A stretch of DNA of 64,000 nucleotides from Collinsella sp. AF20-14LB (GCF_003459505.1 NZ_QRWD01000006.1:62001-126000), one strand, 5' to 3'; positions 16,828 through 25,603 are shown, numbered from the stretch's first letter. A program made the numbers and translations. Notes: generated by a model from the letters alone, not told the origin.

Positions 16828-18348
16828 CTAGCTCTGACGGTAATGGTCAAAGAAGTCGGCGAGGTCTTCGAGCGACTCTTTGAGCACTTCCATGCGCGGC
16901 AGGTACACGATGCGGAAGTGGTCGGGCTCGCCCCAGTTAAAGCCGCCGCCACGCGTGATGAGGATCTTCTTCTCGTGCAGCAGGTCGAGGGCAAACTGCT
17001 CGTCGTCGGTGATGTTGAACTTTTTAACATCCATCTTGGGGAAGATATAGAACGCCGCACGCGGCTTGACCACCGAGATGCCGTCGATCTTGCTGAGCGC
17101 CTCGTACACAAAGTTGCGCTGCTCGTAGACACGACCGCCGGGGCGGATGTAGTTGTTAACAGACTGATGGCCGCCGAGCGCCGTCTGGACGATTGACTGA
17201 GCCGGCACGTTGGAGCACAGGCGCATGTTCGAGAGCATGTTGATGCCCATAATAAAGTCGCTCATGCAGCGCTGGTTACCCGAAAGCACCATCCAGCCAA
17301 TACGATAGCCCGCGATCATGTGCGACTTGGAAAGGCCGCTAAAGGTGACGCAGGGCAGGTCGGGAGCGAGCGAGGCAATCGAGACGTGCTCGTAGCCGTC
17401 CATGCACAGGCGGTCGTAGATCTCATCGGCAAAAATCATGAGCTGGTGCCTGCGCGCGATCTCAACGATGCCCTCGAGTACCTCGCGCGGATAGACCGAA
17501 CCCGTGGGGTTGTTGGGGTTGATGATGACGAGGGCCTTGGTCGCGCTCGTGATCTTGGACTCCATATCCTCCAGGTCGGGATACCAATCCGCTTGCTCAT
17601 CACACAGATAGTGAACGGGATGACCGCCGGCAAGGGTTGCGCACGCCGTCCAGAGCGGATAGTCGGGGCTGGGGATCAGAATCTCGTCGCCATTGTCGAG
17701 CAGCGCGTTCATCGAAAGCTGAATGAGTTCGGACACGCCGTTGCCCGTGTAGATGTGCTCCATCTGAACATTGGGCAGGCCCTTGATCTGCGAGTACTGC
17801 ATGATTGCCTTGCGCGCGGAGAACAGGCCACGCGAGTTGGAATAGCCTTCGCAGTCGGGCAGCTGCTGGCGCATGTCCTTGATGACCTCATCGGGCGTGC
17901 GGAAACCAAAGGGCGCCGGATTACCGATGTTGAGCTTGAGAATACGCTCGCCCTCGTCCTCCATACGGGCGGCCTCGTCGACGACGGGGCCGCGCACGTC
18001 ATACAGGACGTTATCGAGCTTGGTGGATTTAGAAAAAGTACGCATGGTGGTGCTCCTTGGAATTTGAGCTGAGGGATGGGGTTCGGGCTTGGGCACGTTG
18101 CGAGGCGATGATTCCTCGCCTTGATCGGCGTCACCGGCGAGCAGCCAGGAAACATCGACCTCCAAAATACGAGCGAGCAGCTCTGCCACATCGCGCCGCG
18201 GGATCGTCTTGCCGCTCACATATTGGCTCATCTGACTCTTGCCGAGTTTTTTTCCGAGCATCTCCGATGCGCGGATTACGTCCGACTGGCGAACGTCGCG
18301 ATCGGACATGGCCTGTCGCAGGCGATCGCTAAACGTCTCTTGGGCCAT
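16828..18348 (-). CDS. alaA: XRE-family HTH domain fused to alanine aminotransferase (AlaA)
   Basis: 506 aa. Residues 1-75 are an XRE/Cro helix-turn-helix (QSDVIRASEMLGKKLGKSQM, YVSGKTIPRRDVAELLARIL). A Pro/Ser-rich linker follows to about residue 101. The rest is a complete AlaA-type class I aminotransferase: LNIGNPAPFGF, GNGVSEL, PSPDYPLW, INPNNPTGSVY, ADEIYDRL and the PLP lysine in FSGLSKSHMIAGYRIGW. AlaA makes alanine from pyruvate and glutamate. AAGGAGG precedes ATG 18348. A second strong Shine-Dalgarno inside the linker precedes ATG 18045, from which a 405-aa enzyme of exactly the E. coli AlaA length would be made. Two products are therefore likely. Confidence 0.9.
   Translation of the reverse strand: MAQETFSDRLRQAMSDRDVRQSDVIRASEMLGKKLGKSQMSQYVSGKTIPRRDVAELLARILEVDVSWLLAGDADQGEESSPRNVPKPEPHPSAQIPRSTTMRTFSKSTKLDNVLYDVRGPVVDEAARMEDEGERILKLNIGNPAPFGFRTPDEVIKDMRQQLPDCEGYSNSRGLFSARKAIMQYSQIKGLPNVQMEHIYTGNGVSELIQLSMNALLDNGDEILIPSPDYPLWTACATLAGGHPVHYLCDEQADWYPDLEDMESKITSATKALVIINPNNPTGSVYPREVLEGIVEIARRHQLMIFADEIYDRLCMDGYEHVSIASLAPDLPCVTFSGLSKSHMIAGYRIGWMVLSGNQRCMSDFIMGINMLSNMRLCSNVPAQSIVQTALGGHQSVNNYIRPGGRVYEQRNFVYEALSKIDGISVVKPRAAFYIFPKMDVKKFNITDDEQFALDLLHEKKILITRGGGFNWGEPDHFRIVYLPRMEVLKESLEDLADFFDHYRQS
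18043..18058 (-). promoter_or_regulatory. Internal ribosome binding site and start within the XRE-AlaA gene
   Basis: AAGGAG, a 7-base gap and ATG occur in frame at the boundary between linker and aminotransferase domain. Initiation here would yield a free aminotransferase beside the DNA-binding fusion. Confidence 0.55.
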
Positions 18349-18367
18349 TAGAACCTCCTTGCTGGCA

Positions 18368-18451
18368 AAGTTCAATTTATAGAACACGAATTGAACCTAA
18401 GTTCAATTTAGGCAGCAGTATAGCGCCGTACCTTATTCGGAAGTTCAATTT
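18368..18451. promoter_or_regulatory. Four copies of an AAGTTCAATTT operator upstream of XRE-AlaA
   Basis: AAGTTCAATTT occurs at 18368, 18399 and 18441, and its inverted core AATTGAAC lies at 18389. The first two face each other as a palindrome. They sit right before the XRE-AlaA Shine-Dalgarno and among TATAAA/TATACT promoter-like words, which suggests autoregulation by the XRE domain. Confidence 0.6.
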
Positions 18452-18510
18452 CACAAGAAAACGTACCGAACTCCGAGATTTGCCCAAGGCGGACAATGAC
18501 GCGCACGCGT

Positions 18511-19368
18511 TTAGAGATATTCAAGGAATCGAGCGGCGGCAAGCGAAACGTCAGCCGTGCGATATATCGCGTTGATCTGCCGATGGGGATGTCCCTCGAG
18601 CGGACGCACGGCGACATCGAACTGACAGCGGCGCAAGATGAGCGCCGGAAGAATACTCACGCCCAGACCGTCCTCGACCATGGCCATAATCGCATAGTCA
18701 TCCCAGGTCGACAGTTTTGAGCGCACCGTCAGCCCCGCCCGACGGAACAGCGGCGTAATCTCGTCATCGGTGCCGCGTTCCAGCAGAATAAACTGCTCGT
18801 TGGCCAAGTCGGCAAGCGAGACGGCCCCCTCACTAGCAAGCAGAGAGTCTGTCGGCACCACCGCCATCAACTCGTCGCGCACCAAAGATCGCGATGTCAT
18901 CCCATTTTCTCGGGGCTCATGCGGGATAAAGCCCAGATCGCAGCGGCCCTGCGCCACCCATTGTTCAATCTCTGAATAGTCGCCCATCAGTAACTCGTAA
19001 TCGACGTCTGGATAATCGGCGCGAAAACGCGCGATCACCGGCGGCAGCACGTGGGTCGCCACGCTCGAAAACGTACCGATGCAGATTTTGCCGCGCATGA
19101 GCCCTCGCATCTCGTCCACGCGTCGCTGCAGGCGGCCAAACTCTTCGCATAACGCCTCGACTGCCGGCATGACCTGCCGCCCGTCGGCAGAAAGCACCAC
19201 GCCCTCGCGGCTGCGATCAAGCACCTTAAAACCCCAGTCTGCCTCAAGGTCGCCCACCATGCGGCTCACGCCCGACTGCGAATAGCTCAACCGCTCTGCA
19301 GCACGCGTAAAGCTGCCGGCATGCACCGTCTCGAGCAGCACTTGCATCTTTTGGATATTGGTCTCCAC
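18511..19368 (-). CDS. LysR-family transcriptional regulator
   Basis: 285 aa from a GTG with GGGTGGGGG upstream; an ATG at 19389 has no Shine-Dalgarno. The HTH is TVHAGSFTRAAERLSYSQSGVSRMV. The substrate-binding domain follows (FSSVATHVLPPVIARFRADYP, CDLGFIPHE, MAMVEDGLGVSILP). It is divergent from an EamA transporter, with a 6-5-6 palindrome between them, so it probably controls that transporter. A 50-bp stretch of this gene is duplicated at 20403-20452. It closely parallels the LysR/EamA pair at 54882-56809. Confidence 0.9.
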   Translation of the reverse strand: METNIQKMQVLLETVHAGSFTRAAERLSYSQSGVSRMVGDLEADWGFKVLDRSREGVVLSADGRQVMPAVEALCEEFGRLQRRVDEMRGLMRGKICIGTFSSVATHVLPPVIARFRADYPDVDYELLMGDYSEIEQWVAQGRCDLGFIPHEPRENGMTSRSLVRDELMAVVPTDSLLASEGAVSLADLANEQFILLERGTDDEITPLFRRAGLTVRSKLSTWDDYAIMAMVEDGLGVSILPALILRRCQFDVAVRPLEGHPHRQINAIYRTADVSLAAARFLEYL

Positions 19369-19440
19369 GGCACGCCCCCACCCTTGCATGAGTTTTTGTC
19401 ATGTTTTCCATGCATTATATTCGCTTTTCTTCTAAAGCCA

Positions 19441-19457
19441 GTTCACCCATAGTGAAC
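19441..19457. promoter_or_regulatory. LysR-type binding site between divergent LysR and EamA genes
   Basis: GTTCAC-CCATA-GTGAAC, a perfect 6-bp inverted repeat 30 bases before the transporter start. The position suits regulator control of the transporter promoter. Confidence 0.5.
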
Positions 19458-19486
19458 ATGTTCGGATATAGAGGGGATGTCAGCGC

Positions 19487-20398
19487 ATGAACAACGGACT
19501 GTTTACGTACTTAGCAGCATTGCTATTGTTTGGCTCCAATGGCATCATCGCCGCTGCCATCGCGCTGCCGAGCTCCGATATCGTGCTCCTGCGCACGTTT
19601 TTGGGCGCTCTCACCCTTGCCGCCATCCTCTTCATAACCAAGCGCCATAACCTGCAGGCTCCGTCTCGCCCCCGCGAGGCCGCAGCGCTCATCGTCTCGG
19701 GCGCCGCGCTGGGCGCCAGCTGGATTTTCCTGTTCCGCGCCTATCAGACGATCGGTGTTGGCATCTCCTCGCTGTTGTATTACTGCGGCCCCATCATCGT
19801 TATGGCCCTCTCCCCGCTCATTTTTGGCGAAAAGCTGACCGGCGGCAAAATCGCCGGGTTTATCGCCGTTGCCTGCGGCGCCTTTCTCATTGCGGCACAA
19901 GGTCTAGGCAGCAATATGCCCATTGCGGGTATCGCTTGCGGCATCGCCTCGGCCTTCTGCTACGCGTTGATGGTCATCGCTAGCAAGGGTGCGCCACACG
20001 TCGAAGGCCTCGAAAACTCCGCGCTCCAGGTGAGCGCCGCCTTTATGACCGCGCTGGTCCTTACGCTCCTCACACAGGGCGCCCCCTCGTTCCTCTCCCC
20101 CAGCATTGCCGCCGGCATCGATTGGCGCGCCGTCGCCATGCTCGGCGTCGCCAACACCGGCATCGGCTGCCTGCTCTACTTTAGTGCTGTCGCCAAGCTG
20201 CCCGTGCAGACCGTCGCGGTTGTCGGCTACCTTGAGCCGCTTTCGGCAGTCGTGTTCTCCGCCGTCCTTTTGGGCGAGACCATGACGCCAATCCGCCTCA
20301 TGGGCGCCGCGCTCATCATCGGCGGCGCGGTCTTTTGCGAACTCGCCGGCAAACGCGCAAGCACCAAGGCCGGTATCGCCCAGGCAGCACGCGCTTAA
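19487..20398 (+). CDS. EamA/DMT-family transporter
   Basis: 303 aa with ten hydrophobic segments in two EamA repeats. Typical motifs are LLRTFLGALTLA, SWIFLFRAYQTIGVG, YYCGPIIVMALSPLIFGEK in the first half and YLEPLSAVVFSAVLLGE.MT in the second. It exports or imports a small metabolite (amino acid or similar) at the membrane. It is divergent from a LysR gene. GAGGGG lies 10 bases before ATG. Downstream is a terminator built partly from a duplicated LysR fragment. Confidence 0.88.
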   Translation: MNNGLFTYLAALLLFGSNGIIAAAIALPSSDIVLLRTFLGALTLAAILFITKRHNLQAPSRPREAAALIVSGAALGASWIFLFRAYQTIGVGISSLLYYCGPIIVMALSPLIFGEKLTGGKIAGFIAVACGAFLIAAQGLGSNMPIAGIACGIASAFCYALMVIASKGAPHVEGLENSALQVSAAFMTALVLTLLTQGAPSFLSPSIAAGIDWRAVAMLGVANTGIGCLLYFSAVAKLPVQTVAVVGYLEPLSAVVFSAVLLGETMTPIRLMGAALIIGGAVFCELAGKRASTKAGIAQAARA

Positions 20399-20402
20399 GG
20401 GA

Positions 20403-20452
20403 CATTTTCTCGGGGCGCATGCGGGATAAAGCCCAGGTCGCAGCGCCCCTGC
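20403..20452 (+). repeat. 50-bp duplicated fragment of the upstream LysR gene
   Basis: By eye 47 of 50 bases match 18903-18952 (inside the LysR gene) in the same orientation, offset by exactly 1500 bases. It carries no function as coding sequence here. Its right end forms the left arm of the terminator at 20442-20480. Confidence 0.8.
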
Positions 20453-20480
20453 ACCTCACAGGAGATGCAGGGGCGCTTTG
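20442..20480 (+). terminator. Intrinsic terminator after the EamA gene
   Basis: AGCGCCCCTGCA pairs perfectly with TGCAGGGGCGCT across a 12-base loop and is followed by TT. The left arm is supplied by the duplicated LysR fragment. Confidence 0.75.
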
Positions 20481-20500
20481 CACTGCAGTAAAGCTATGGG

Positions 20501-21466
20501 CTACGAACGACGCGGCTCGGGAACCACGAGCCTATCGGGGCTCGCGCCCTCGGCATCCATCAGGCTCACGTAACGAATCGACGGATCCCCATACATCGCG
20601 TAGTAATAATTGCCCGTGCGCGCGCTAAAGCATCCGGTATAGATAGTCTTCTCGAACTTGCCATCGCCCATCCTGGACGCCCCCTCAATCATCACCACGC
20701 CCTCGAGCGAGCGGAACATGCGAACGACGTTTTCGGTCTCGCTCTCCTTTTGCGGGTAATTGGCATTGAGGTACGCCGCCTTTACAAAACGGCTCGGCGA
20801 ATAGCAATCGCCCGGAATGCCGCGCATGCCGGCACCGGCTCCATAGGGCTTAAGCTCGGCGCCACGCCATGTCGCCGTCTGCGGAAAATCGCTTGTGGCG
20901 GTGATATAGGTGCGCAGGTTTTCCATGTGCCACGGGAAGGTCGGCTGGTTGGCAAGGGTGTCGACCGGATCGTCGTATACATGCAGGCCGTCAGCCATCA
21001 TCTCGACCACGATGCTGCGCTGGCTGTCGCCGATAATCCAATGGAGCAGCGACACGCCCAGCCCCTCTCCGGCAGATTTGGCGACAATCACCGTGTCGCG
21101 CAGCGCGGCCTCGACCTCATCGACCGTCGAGAACGTCGCTGCCACCCACAGGGGAAACTCATAGGCCGCGATATTGTTCTTGCCGTCGACAGGGCCCTCG
21201 GCATACTCGGCATAGCCGGGAAAGTTGAGCCCCGCCACAGCCAGACCCGCATCGTTACCACAGTCGAAAAACATGGGATAGTTCTTGTAATCGATGCACA
21301 TGCCGATTACCGCGTGTGCCGCCGACGCATCGTCGATAAACGAATACGGAATGTGGAACCCGCGCGGCATCACGCGAACCTGTTGGCCGTAGTCAAAGCT
21401 CCAGTCGAGGTTGCGGCCCAGATACATGTGGCCAGAATTATCGGTAAATCGAATGCTCGTGCACAT
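20501..21466 (-). CDS. bsh: Choloylglycine hydrolase family protein (bile salt hydrolase)
   Basis: 321 aa, AGGAGG before ATG. It begins MCTSIRF, so Cys2 becomes the N-terminal nucleophile after Met removal. Arg18 and Asp21 fall in GRNLDW at the canonical positions. The GLAVAGLNFPGYAEY, LANQPTFPWH (conserved Asn) and PGDCYSPSRFV (conserved Arg) motifs match bile salt hydrolases. It would deconjugate glycine- or taurine-linked bile acids. Penicillin V acylases share the fold, but the NxPTF motif favours bile salts. There is no signal peptide, so it acts in the cytoplasm. It is not in an obvious operon. Confidence 0.88.
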   Translation of the reverse strand: MCTSIRFTDNSGHMYLGRNLDWSFDYGQQVRVMPRGFHIPYSFIDDASAAHAVIGMCIDYKNYPMFFDCGNDAGLAVAGLNFPGYAEYAEGPVDGKNNIAAYEFPLWVAATFSTVDEVEAALRDTVIVAKSAGEGLGVSLLHWIIGDSQRSIVVEMMADGLHVYDDPVDTLANQPTFPWHMENLRTYITATSDFPQTATWRGAELKPYGAGAGMRGIPGDCYSPSRFVKAAYLNANYPQKESETENVVRMFRSLEGVVMIEGASRMGDGKFEKTIYTGCFSARTGNYYYAMYGDPSIRYVSLMDAEGASPDRLVVPEPRRS

Positions 21467-21597
21467 AGCGCCTCCTAGCTTTACGGTCCTGCTAAGGTTA
21501 TTGTCACCAAACAAAAAGGCGCTAAACACAAAAGCCCGGACATGACAACAATGTCACGCCCGGACCAAAAGAGACGAAGTGCGGTGCTTTGGTCCCC

Positions 21598-22017
21598 TTA
21601 GACCAACTTTCCAAGACAGTGGTCGATCATATGCTGGACCATCTGCGCCTCGAAGCCCACAAAGTCCTGCTTGCGCTCGCGCATCTTGCCATCGACGATC
21701 TGGTCAAAGGCAACCTTGCACTTGATATAGCGCGTGGACTTGGTGACCTCCTCGTGCGTCAGGCAGCTCTCCTCCATCTTGCTGGCGCCCAGGCCAAACA
21801 CCAGACGGGGGTTGTAGAGCACGTGGGGCTCGCCGGCGTCGTCCAGGTAGACGCAGACCTTCTTGGTAACGCCGATCTGGTTGGCGGCCAAGCAGCCGGC
21901 ATCATCGAGCGACTTGATGGTATCGATCAGGTCCTGAGCAACCGACTCGTCCTCGACGGTCGCAACCTCGCAACGCTGGGACAGGATAGCCTCGTCGTGG
22001 CAAAGCTCTTTAATCAT
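21598..22017 (-). CDS. Peptide deformylase-like protein with altered active site
   Basis: 139 aa, GGAGG 5 bases before ATG. Three deformylase motifs are recognisable. Motif 1 is GCLAANQIGV with the Gln present. Motif 2 is ESCLT in place of EGCLS, which keeps the Cys. Motif 3 is HMIDHCLG in place of HExDH, so both metal His remain but the catalytic Glu is Met. It probably still binds metal but should be weak or inactive as a deformylase. It is the second deformylase-like gene in the window. A signalling or binding role is possible, and so is decay. Confidence 0.7.
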   Translation of the reverse strand: MIKELCHDEAILSQRCEVATVEDESVAQDLIDTIKSLDDAGCLAANQIGVTKKVCVYLDDAGEPHVLYNPRLVFGLGASKMEESCLTHEEVTKSTRYIKCKVAFDQIVDGKMRERKQDFVGFEAQMVQHMIDHCLGKLV

Positions 22018-22210
22018 ACGTTCCTCCATAGGGGTCGTTGTAACCGCTTAAGTATACGGTACCCACACATTTTCATGCGATAAATACCGTCCGTCTGTTA
22101 CAAAGCGCCGAACATCAACATGCGAGGAACAGCAAGGTTGTAAAGGCGATATAGTAAATGAGTTCGTGTCAATCGGCCTAAACTCGGGGCCGAACAAGGA
22201 AAGGGTATGC

Positions 22211-23524
22211 ATGGACGAACTTTTTCACGTCAGTGAGCGCAAGTCCACAATCGGGACCGAACTTCGCGCTGGACTGACAACATTCCTGGCGATGGCCTAC
22301 ATCATCGCCGTCAACCCCGCAGTGCTCTCGGGCGCTGGCATTGATGCGGGAGCGCTCGCCTGCGCCACCTGCCTGGGCGCCGGCATCATGACCATCTGCA
22401 TGGGCATCTTCGCAAACCGCCCGCTCGCCTGCGCTTCAGGCCTGGGCATCAACGCCATGATCGCGGGCATCACCACCACCATGTGCGGCGGTGACTGGCA
22501 CGTCGCCATGAGCGTTATCTTCCTCGAGGGTATCGTCATCTTGCTGCTCGTCCTTTGCGGCCTGCGCGAGGCCATCATGGACGCCATCCCCGTGGTCCTG
22601 CGCCACGCCATCTCGGTGGGTCTGGGCCTGTTTATCGCCATGATCGGCCTGTGCGACGCCGGCATCATCACCGCTGGCGCCGGTACGCTCGTCGGCCTGG
22701 GCGACATCGCCTCCCCCACCTTTATCGTCGGCATCATCTCCATCGTCGTGACGGTTGCCCTGGCTTCCCGCAACGTGCCGGGCTCGCTGCTCATCGGCAT
22801 CATCGTCGCCGTTATCGCCGGAATCCCGCTGGGCGTCACCCATGCGCCCGAGGGCCTCATCGCACCGCTCGACTTCTCGACCTTCGGCGCCCCGTTTGCC
22901 AGCACTGCCGACGGCAACCTTGCCATCGTGAAGGTCCTGACCGACCCGATGCTGCTCGTCGTTGCCTTCTCGCTGCTCATGAGCGACTTCTTCGACACCA
23001 TGGGCACCGCGATGGCCGTCGCCAAGCAGGGCGAGTTCTTGACCGAGGACGGCAATGTCGAGGACATCCGTCCCATCCTGGTCGTCGACTCCGTGGCCGC
23101 TGCTGCCGGTGGCTTTATGGGCGTCTCCTCCATCACTACCTTCGTCGAGTCCACCTCTGGCGCTGCCGACGGTGGTCGCACGGGCCTCACCTCCGTCACC
23201 ACCGGCGTGCTGTTCATTCTCGCCGCGTTCTTCTCCCCCATCGTCACCATCGTTTCCAGTGCCGCCACCTGCGGTGCTCTGGTCTACGTCGGCTACCTCA
23301 TGATGAGCGAGGCCTCCGAGATCGACTGGTCCGACGTGTCGCAGGGCTTCCCGGCGTTCATGATTGTCGCCGGCGTGCCCTTCACCTACTCCATCTCCTC
23401 CGGCATTGGCCTGGGCTTTATCGCCTACGTGATCGTCGCGCTCTTTAAGGGCGAGGCCTCCAAGATCAAGCCGCTCATGTGGATCGCAGCCCTTGCCTTC
23501 CTCGTCTACTTCTTCGTAGCGTAG
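22211..23524 (+). CDS. NCS2-family purine permease (AzgA/GhxP-like)
   Basis: 437 aa. Motifs of the guanine/hypoxanthine/adenine branch are seen: TELRAGLTTFLAMAYIIAVNP, SGLGINAMIAG, DFFDTMGTAMAVAKQGEFL and GVSSITTFVESTSGAADGGRTGLTSV. There are about 12-14 membrane segments. It imports a purine base by proton symport. GGAAAGGG precedes ATG 22211. The last 14 codons of this gene are duplicated at 25533-25577. A strong terminator follows. Confidence 0.92.
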   Translation: MDELFHVSERKSTIGTELRAGLTTFLAMAYIIAVNPAVLSGAGIDAGALACATCLGAGIMTICMGIFANRPLACASGLGINAMIAGITTTMCGGDWHVAMSVIFLEGIVILLLVLCGLREAIMDAIPVVLRHAISVGLGLFIAMIGLCDAGIITAGAGTLVGLGDIASPTFIVGIISIVVTVALASRNVPGSLLIGIIVAVIAGIPLGVTHAPEGLIAPLDFSTFGAPFASTADGNLAIVKVLTDPMLLVVAFSLLMSDFFDTMGTAMAVAKQGEFLTEDGNVEDIRPILVVDSVAAAAGGFMGVSSITTFVESTSGAADGGRTGLTSVTTGVLFILAAFFSPIVTIVSSAATCGALVYVGYLMMSEASEIDWSDVSQGFPAFMIVAGVPFTYSISSGIGLGFIAYVIVALFKGEASKIKPLMWIAALAFLVYFFVA

Positions 23525-23548
23525 GCGCAAGATTCGCAATACCAAACA

Positions 23549-23592
23549 GCAAAGCGCGGAGTCGCATCGAGCGGCTCCGCGCTTTGCTTTTA
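23549..23592 (+). terminator. Intrinsic terminator of the purine permease gene
   Basis: AGCAAAGCGCGGAG pairs perfectly with CTCCGCGCTTTGCT across a 12-base loop, then TT. A diverged copy sits at 25604-25638 as part of the tandem duplication. Confidence 0.85.
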
Positions 23593-23731
23593 AAGCCAGG
23601 CACCACACGGACGCGCGATGTATTGCTTCGCAAGTTTTGGACGTTTTGCTCTCCAAACGGCACTACCGACGGCTACATCCTGCAGATATGCTGGATATAA
23701 CCGCATAGGCCCTATGAGGATGGGAGTAACC

Positions 23732-25510
23732 ATGGCCGCCTTGTTCACGACCCCCAAGCGCAATGACAAAACCTCTGGAGCCCATTTTGTCGAGCCCGAC
23801 GTGCGCCGTCGCACGCTGCTCGCACACGGCAGCTGGCGCCGCGTGACACGCCGCATCGTTGTAGGCGCCGTATGCGCGCTTACGGTAAGCTCGCTGCTCA
23901 TGCCGAGCATCTCGCTCGCAGCCGAGTGGGTCAACGTCGGCGGCACTCAGTACAACACTGCAGCAGGTGACGAGGCCGGCACCTGGGCCTGGGACGGCGC
24001 CGACGACATGAAGCTCAACGGCTATGACGGCGGTGCGATCCAGGCTGCGGGCAAGCTCAACATTGCCTACGAGGGCAAGAACACCGTGAAAACCGAGCCC
24101 GATTACACCGGAGCCGCCATCAAGGCGCAGGATGGCACTAGCCAGAAAGCAGAGTTGAACATAACGAGCTCGAATAGCACGGATGAGCTCAATGTGACAG
24201 CTGAGGCCGATGCAATTAAATCCACAGGCGACCTCTCCATTTCTGGCCCAGGCACTGTGAACACCACAAGCACTACTTCCGACGGAATTGAGGCAAAGGG
24301 CGATCTCTCTATCACGGGCTCGGGCACCGTGAATGCAACGGGCGGTACCGAAGGCATCCAATCCAAGGGCAAGACCACCATCGATTCCTCTGGCACAGTG
24401 ATCGCTAAAGGAAGCGAAGGTTATGGCATCGCCGCGGGCAGTGACCTGATCATCAAAGGCGGTGGCAAGGTAGAAGCAAGCTCGATAGAAGAAGCGGCGA
24501 TTTGGGCTGACGGCAACATCGACATCTCGGGCGGCAGCCAGGTCGAGGCAAGCTCCCAGGGAGATCTTGCCGTCGACGCTGAGGGTAGTCTCGCGGTCAC
24601 GAACGCCTCCCTTGACGCAAGCGGTGTTGAATATGGTGTCTATGCCTACAAGGGCGTTACGCTCGATCACGCGACCGTGACGGTCCGCACAAGCGCGAGC
24701 GGCGGCCAGGCCATCGCCCTCATCACTGACGGGGACGACATCGTCATCAAGAATGGTTCCATCGTGGACGCGTTCGCAGAAGGCAAATTCTCGGTTGCAA
24801 TCTCTACCAGAAACCACCAGCCAAACGTCGCTGGCGGCCACATCTACATCAGCGACTCCGTTGTTAAGGCTATAGCCCGCTATGTCGAGACCGGTGGCGA
24901 TGGCCCCGATCACTACAGCAACGACCAAAGCGGCGAGGTCATCCCTGAGCCTAGGGGTCTGAACATCGGTATCTTCGCCCAGACCTACGAGGGCATCACG
25001 CCCGCGAGTATCTCGATCGTCCGCAGCAAGCTCACGGCCGAGGGAGACACGGCGGCAATCTTCGCTCTTGCCATAAGCGAGGATGGCAAGGCGATCGGCA
25101 CCATCGAGATCGAAGGCGCTCCCATCCAGACGCCCGCAGGCGGCAAGATCATTAACTATCGCTGCGAAGAAGAGTACGGCCCCAGCATCTCCTACGAGGC
25201 AGGTCAAACCATCGGCACGGGTGACGCCACGATCGACTCCCCCTATGACGCCGCTGTCGCCAAGCGCACGGTCACCGTGCCTCCCGAGGAGATCAAACCC
25301 GAGGAGAAGCCAGGCGAGACCAAGCCCGAGGGTTCCAAGTCCGAGGGCACGAAGACAACCAAGACCGTTGCAGTTGCAGCCACGGGAGCCAAGACCACCG
25401 GCAAGCTCGCGGCAACCGGCGACGCCTCGAGCGCAGCCATCATAGCGACCGCCCTTGTAGGAACGGCCGCTATCGTCACAGGCGCCCTGGCGAGTCGCAA
25501 ACGCTCGTAA
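23732..25510 (+). CDS. Surface protein A: beta-helix repeats with LAATG sorting signal
   Basis: 592 aa. A long twin-basic N-terminus (HGSWRRVTRRIV) precedes a hydrophobic signal segment ending SLAAEW. The body consists of repeats like GDLSISGPGTVN, GDLSITGSGTVNATGG and KGKTTIDSSGTV, a parallel beta-helix pattern resembling the Cthe_2159-type carbohydrate-binding family. A Pro/Glu/Lys-rich wall-spanning stretch follows, then LAATG at residue 559, a hydrophobic helix and RKRS. LAxTG is the signal used by class E sortases of actinobacteria. It is probably a wall-anchored adhesin or polysaccharide binder. Its tandem copy follows. Confidence 0.8.
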   Translation: MAALFTTPKRNDKTSGAHFVEPDVRRRTLLAHGSWRRVTRRIVVGAVCALTVSSLLMPSISLAAEWVNVGGTQYNTAAGDEAGTWAWDGADDMKLNGYDGGAIQAAGKLNIAYEGKNTVKTEPDYTGAAIKAQDGTSQKAELNITSSNSTDELNVTAEADAIKSTGDLSISGPGTVNTTSTTSDGIEAKGDLSITGSGTVNATGGTEGIQSKGKTTIDSSGTVIAKGSEGYGIAAGSDLIIKGGGKVEASSIEEAAIWADGNIDISGGSQVEASSQGDLAVDAEGSLAVTNASLDASGVEYGVYAYKGVTLDHATVTVRTSASGGQAIALITDGDDIVIKNGSIVDAFAEGKFSVAISTRNHQPNVAGGHIYISDSVVKAIARYVETGGDGPDHYSNDQSGEVIPEPRGLNIGIFAQTYEGITPASISIVRSKLTAEGDTAAIFALAISEDGKAIGTIEIEGAPIQTPAGGKIINYRCEEEYGPSISYEAGQTIGTGDATIDSPYDAAVAKRTVTVPPEEIKPEEKPGETKPEGSKSEGTKTTKTVAVAATGAKTTGKLAATGDASSAAIIATALVGTAAIVTGALASRKRS

Positions 25511-25532
25511 ACACTTTTTCGCACAGGACGGG

Positions 25533-25577
25533 TGGATCGCGGCCCTTGCCTTCCTCGTCTACTTCTTCGTAGCGTAA
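25533..25577 (+). pseudogene. Remnant of the purine permease 3' end left by tandem duplication
   Basis: The 15 codons translate to the exact C-terminus of the permease (WIAALAFLVYFFVA then stop). They lie in the gap between the two surface-protein genes with no upstream coding sequence. The remnant marks the left boundary of the duplicated unit. Confidence 0.9.
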
Positions 25578-25603
25578 GGGCAAGGCTGCAAAAGCTGAAC
25601 AAT

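Noticed and set aside
22018..22210. Purine riboswitch before the purine permease
   Set aside because: The conserved junction and loop-loop words of the purine aptamer are missing.
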